From positions 1 through 6,484 of the forward strand of contig JAJCXU010000342.1 in assembly GCA_029263275.1 (NCBI GenBank): a stretch of DNA of 6,484 nt, in the 5' to 3' direction. This DNA comes from Ilumatobacter sp. GTDB lineage: Bacteria > Actinomycetota > Acidimicrobiia > Acidimicrobiales > Ilumatobacteraceae. Position 1 is the first letter of the stretch. Each line of letters begins with the position of its first letter. Shown piece by piece: positions 6,164-6,484 of the stretch. The translations under genes and the position numbers were made by a program. The notes under the pieces were generated by a model. It was given only the letters and a program-made list of their open reading frames with translations. It was not told the origin of the DNA and did not search any database.

Positions 6164-6169
6164 ACTGTA
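6164..6169 (-). promoter_or_regulatory. candidate -10 hexamer of the leaderless P450 promoter
   Basis: TACAGT on the minus strand fits the actinobacterial -10 consensus well and stands 7 nt before the P450 ATG, so the mRNA would begin at the start codon. No clear -35 hexamer is seen at 16-18 nt, so an activator may be needed, or the promoter may rely on its -10 element. Confidence 0.55.
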
Positions 6170-6187
6170 GAGATGTCGAAGCGTCGC

Positions 6188-6216
6188 GGTCCCGTTGAGC
6201 TGATCACGGCGGGACC
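6188..6216. repeat. 7-bp inverted repeat in the divergent P450 / PIG-L intergenic region
   Basis: GGTCCCG (6188-6194) and CGGGACC (6210-6216) are perfect reverse complements with a 15-nt spacer that includes the palindrome TGATCA. It sits upstream of the P450 -10 hexamer and between the two divergent genes, a usual place for an operator or activator site. The binding protein is unknown. Confidence 0.35.
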
Positions 6217-6260
6217 CAGACGAGGTGAGCAGTGGACATCGCGGTGGTTGAATGGGCCCG

Positions 6261-6484
6261 ATGATGGACTTCTCCGAAATCGAACGCGTACTGATCGTGA
6301 CCGCACACCCCGACGACGTCGACTTTGGCGCGGCGGGCACGGTAGCGAACATGACCGACGCCGGAATCGAGGTCGTCTACTGCCTGGTCACCGACGGGCA
6401 AGCCGGTGGGTTCGACCACTCGATTCCGCGCACGGAGATGGCAGCGATTCGCCGCGAGGAGCAGACCAAGGCTGCTGCAGAGGT
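6261..6484 (+). CDS. PIG-L / LmbE-family zinc deacetylase (N-terminal part)
   Basis: Only the first 74 codons are present; the gene leaves the window at the right edge. Seen: VLIVTAHPDDVDFGAAGT at residues 10-27, the family signature. By comparison with MshB, His16 and Asp19 should be two zinc ligands and Asp18 the general base. VVYCLVTDGQAGG follows at about 38-50, then RREEQTKAAAE, the usual region after the second strand of the fold. The family removes N-acetyl groups from sugars or cleaves related amides; members include MshB and Mca of mycothiol metabolism. AHPDD is followed by VDFG rather than the ESL seen in MshB, so it is probably another branch of the family. Two adjacent in-frame ATGs (6261 and 6264) are possible starts. 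A weak TTGAAT hexamer (6248-6253) stands 7 nt before the first, hinting at another leaderless start. Divergent from the P450. Confidence 0.85.
   Translation, partial: MMDFSEIERVLIVTAHPDDVDFGAAGTVANMTDAGIEVVYCLVTDGQAGGFDHSIPRTEMAAIRREEQTKAAAE

Noticed and set aside
5284..6198. Long plus-strand open frame (304 codons) antisense to the P450 gene
   Set aside because: It lies opposite the P450 coding strand, is rich in Val/Asp/Glu/Arg without motifs, and is explained by high-GC complementary-strand openness.
6157..6306. N-terminal extension of the P450 by 50 residues
   Set aside because: The extension is Arg/Ser/Pro-rich, runs through the divergent promoter region and crosses the TACAGT hexamer. 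Family-like sequence starts at 6156.

Overview
The window is high-GC DNA (third codon positions mostly G or C). Its gene content fits a free-living aerobic actinobacterium: a two-subunit 2-oxoglutarate:ferredoxin oxidoreductase, a CYP125-like cytochrome P450, a PIG-L/LmbE-family deacetylase and a small Ser/Gly-rich lipoprotein. A lineage such as Acidimicrobiia would fit, but that is inference from content and style only. Several starts look leaderless: a TAnnnT -10 hexamer sits exactly 7 nt before an ATG, an arrangement common in actinobacteria.

Layout. (1) Positions 1-3091, minus strand: the korAB operon. korA (fused gamma/alpha subunit) and korB (TPP and [4Fe-4S] subunit, running off the left edge) overlap by ATGA. 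Directly upstream of korA is an apparent leaderless 28-codon ORF whose stop overlaps the korA ATG in the same ATGA way, so the operon may start with a coupled leader peptide. (2) About 3119-3449, minus strand: the remnant of a TetR-type regulator. It has a strong Shine-Dalgarno and ATG, but the helix-turn-helix domain is missing and the ligand-binding domain is spread over two frames. A perfect 16-bp palindrome (3473-3488), probably its operator, lies just upstream. (3) 3489-3622: no gene seen, only an 8-bp inverted repeat and a leaderless promoter. (4) 3623-4401, plus strand: a 58-aa lipoprotein gene whose stop overlaps the start of tdk (thymidine kinase) by one base. (5) 4413-6156, minus strand: a P450 gene followed by an overlapping gene for a small four-helix membrane protein; this pair converges with tdk across an 11-bp gap. 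(6) 6157-6260: the divergent intergenic region, with a leaderless P450 promoter and a 7-bp inverted repeat. (7) 6261 to the right edge, plus strand: the N-terminus of a PIG-L family deacetylase.

How the genes relate. KorAB interconverts 2-oxoglutarate and succinyl-CoA using ferredoxin. Tdk salvages thymidine. The P450 probably hydroxylates a hydrophobic substrate. No single pathway links all the genes. The most unusual features are the two short leaderless ORFs coupled to larger downstream genes, and the decayed TetR gene that keeps its Shine-Dalgarno and palindrome.
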